From Planctomycetota bacterium (lineage in GTDB: Bacteria > Planctomycetota > Planctomycetia > Isosphaerales > Isosphaeraceae): 33,627 bases of DNA. Location: assembly GCA_021791715.1 (NCBI GenBank), contig JAJYWB010000072.1, forward strand, positions 1 to 33,627, written 5' to 3'. The notes beneath the pieces are model-generated. The model was not told where the DNA came from. It searched no databases and saw only the letters and a list, made by a program, of their open reading frames with translations. How positions within the stretch are numbered: the stretch's first letter is position 1; every line of letters starts with the position of its first letter. Position numbers and translations under genes: made by a program. Below, piece by piece: positions 33,348 through 33,627 of the stretch.

Positions 33348-33627
33348 CCGGCATTTGTGAATACGTGATTTGTGAAATTAAAACAATTAGAGACGCTTAC
33401 CATATTGGGACGGATCACCGATTTGGTACGGCGCGAGGATTTGGAAGGGCCGGCCGATTTGGGAGGGCGAACCTCCTGGTGAGCCTGCATTTGTGAATAC
33501 GTGATTTGTGAAATTAAAACAATTAGAGACGCTTACCATATTGGTACGGATCACCGATTTGGTACGGCGCGCGGAATTGGCAGGGCCGACCGATTTGGGA
33601 GGGCGAACCTCCTGGTGAGCCGGCATT
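33325..33627 (+). repeat. 136-bp tandem repeat with REP-like hairpin, running off the window
   Basis: Units start at 33325, 33461 and 33597, each opening with GGGAGGGCGAACCTCC. Units 1 and 2 differ at few positions; unit 3 is cut by the window end. The unit also contains GTGAATACGTGATTTGTGAA and CACCGATTTGGTACGGCGCG. A period of 136 bp is not a multiple of three, so this is not a repeated protein. Confidence 0.93.

Noticed and set aside
33182..33626. Minus-strand open frames with Ser/Arg/Lys repeats at the right edge
   Set aside because: They are translations of the 18-bp and 136-bp repeats. The 136-bp period is not a multiple of three, so the frame is not kept between units.

Overview
The window reads as chromosome from a planctomycete, most likely of the Isosphaeraceae or a near relative. 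This is an inference. It rests on a TIGR04137-type 'small basic protein', a DUF1573 protein, an XPB-type helicase paired with a Helicase_C_3 protein, planctomycete-style IS200-like transposases with a long C-terminal extension, many membrane-anchored or secreted proteins of unknown role, and a GC-rich sequence full of CGATC.

Positions 1 to about 6,200 form an accessory zone. It holds one complete REP-associated (RAYT-like) tyrosine transposase and a 473-bp second copy of its 3' end. It also holds at least a dozen copies of a repeat with the core GGGTGTCTGG, palindromic elements, decayed coding remnants, an orphan antitoxin-like gene, a DUF7660-like gene, an epoxide-hydrolase-like alpha/beta hydrolase, and the 3' end of a group II intron (maturase tail plus domain V). 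The remnants tend to end exactly at the GGGTGTCTGG repeats, so these repeats look like breakpoints or insertion scars.

From about 6,300 the sequence becomes ordinary, densely coding chromosome. First comes the small basic protein gene with a clear promoter and terminator, then a pterin-carbinolamine-dehydratase-like gene (minus) and a ZIP metal transporter (plus). Next is a minus-strand operon read from 13,191 down to 8,424: XPB-like helicase, an 89-residue protein, a 787-residue Helicase_C_3 protein, and a 110-residue unknown. The 89-residue protein resembles the C-terminal tail of its 787-residue neighbour. This operon is the best candidate for an incompletely described system.

From 13.6 to 17 kb lie an unknown protein, a rhomboid protease and a GlmU-like sugar nucleotidyltransferase, all plus strand. 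groES-groEL follow on the minus strand with a clear terminator. Then come an orphan beta-class DNA methyltransferase, a membrane protein, a HEAT-repeat protein convergent with an MFS transporter (shared bidirectional terminator), and a DUF1573 protein. A histidine kinase and an NtrC-type sigma54 activator form a two-component pair, followed by a secreted protein with a YHS-like cysteine motif. Last is an MFS transporter translationally coupled to a DapA-family lyase/aldolase.

The right edge (33,258 to the end) is repeats again: 18-bp degenerate units leading into a 136-bp tandem repeat that runs off the window. The repeat carries the GGCGAACCTCCTGGTGAGCC hairpin also found near 4.0 and 17.0 kb. 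No rRNA, tRNA, CRISPR array or prophage was seen.
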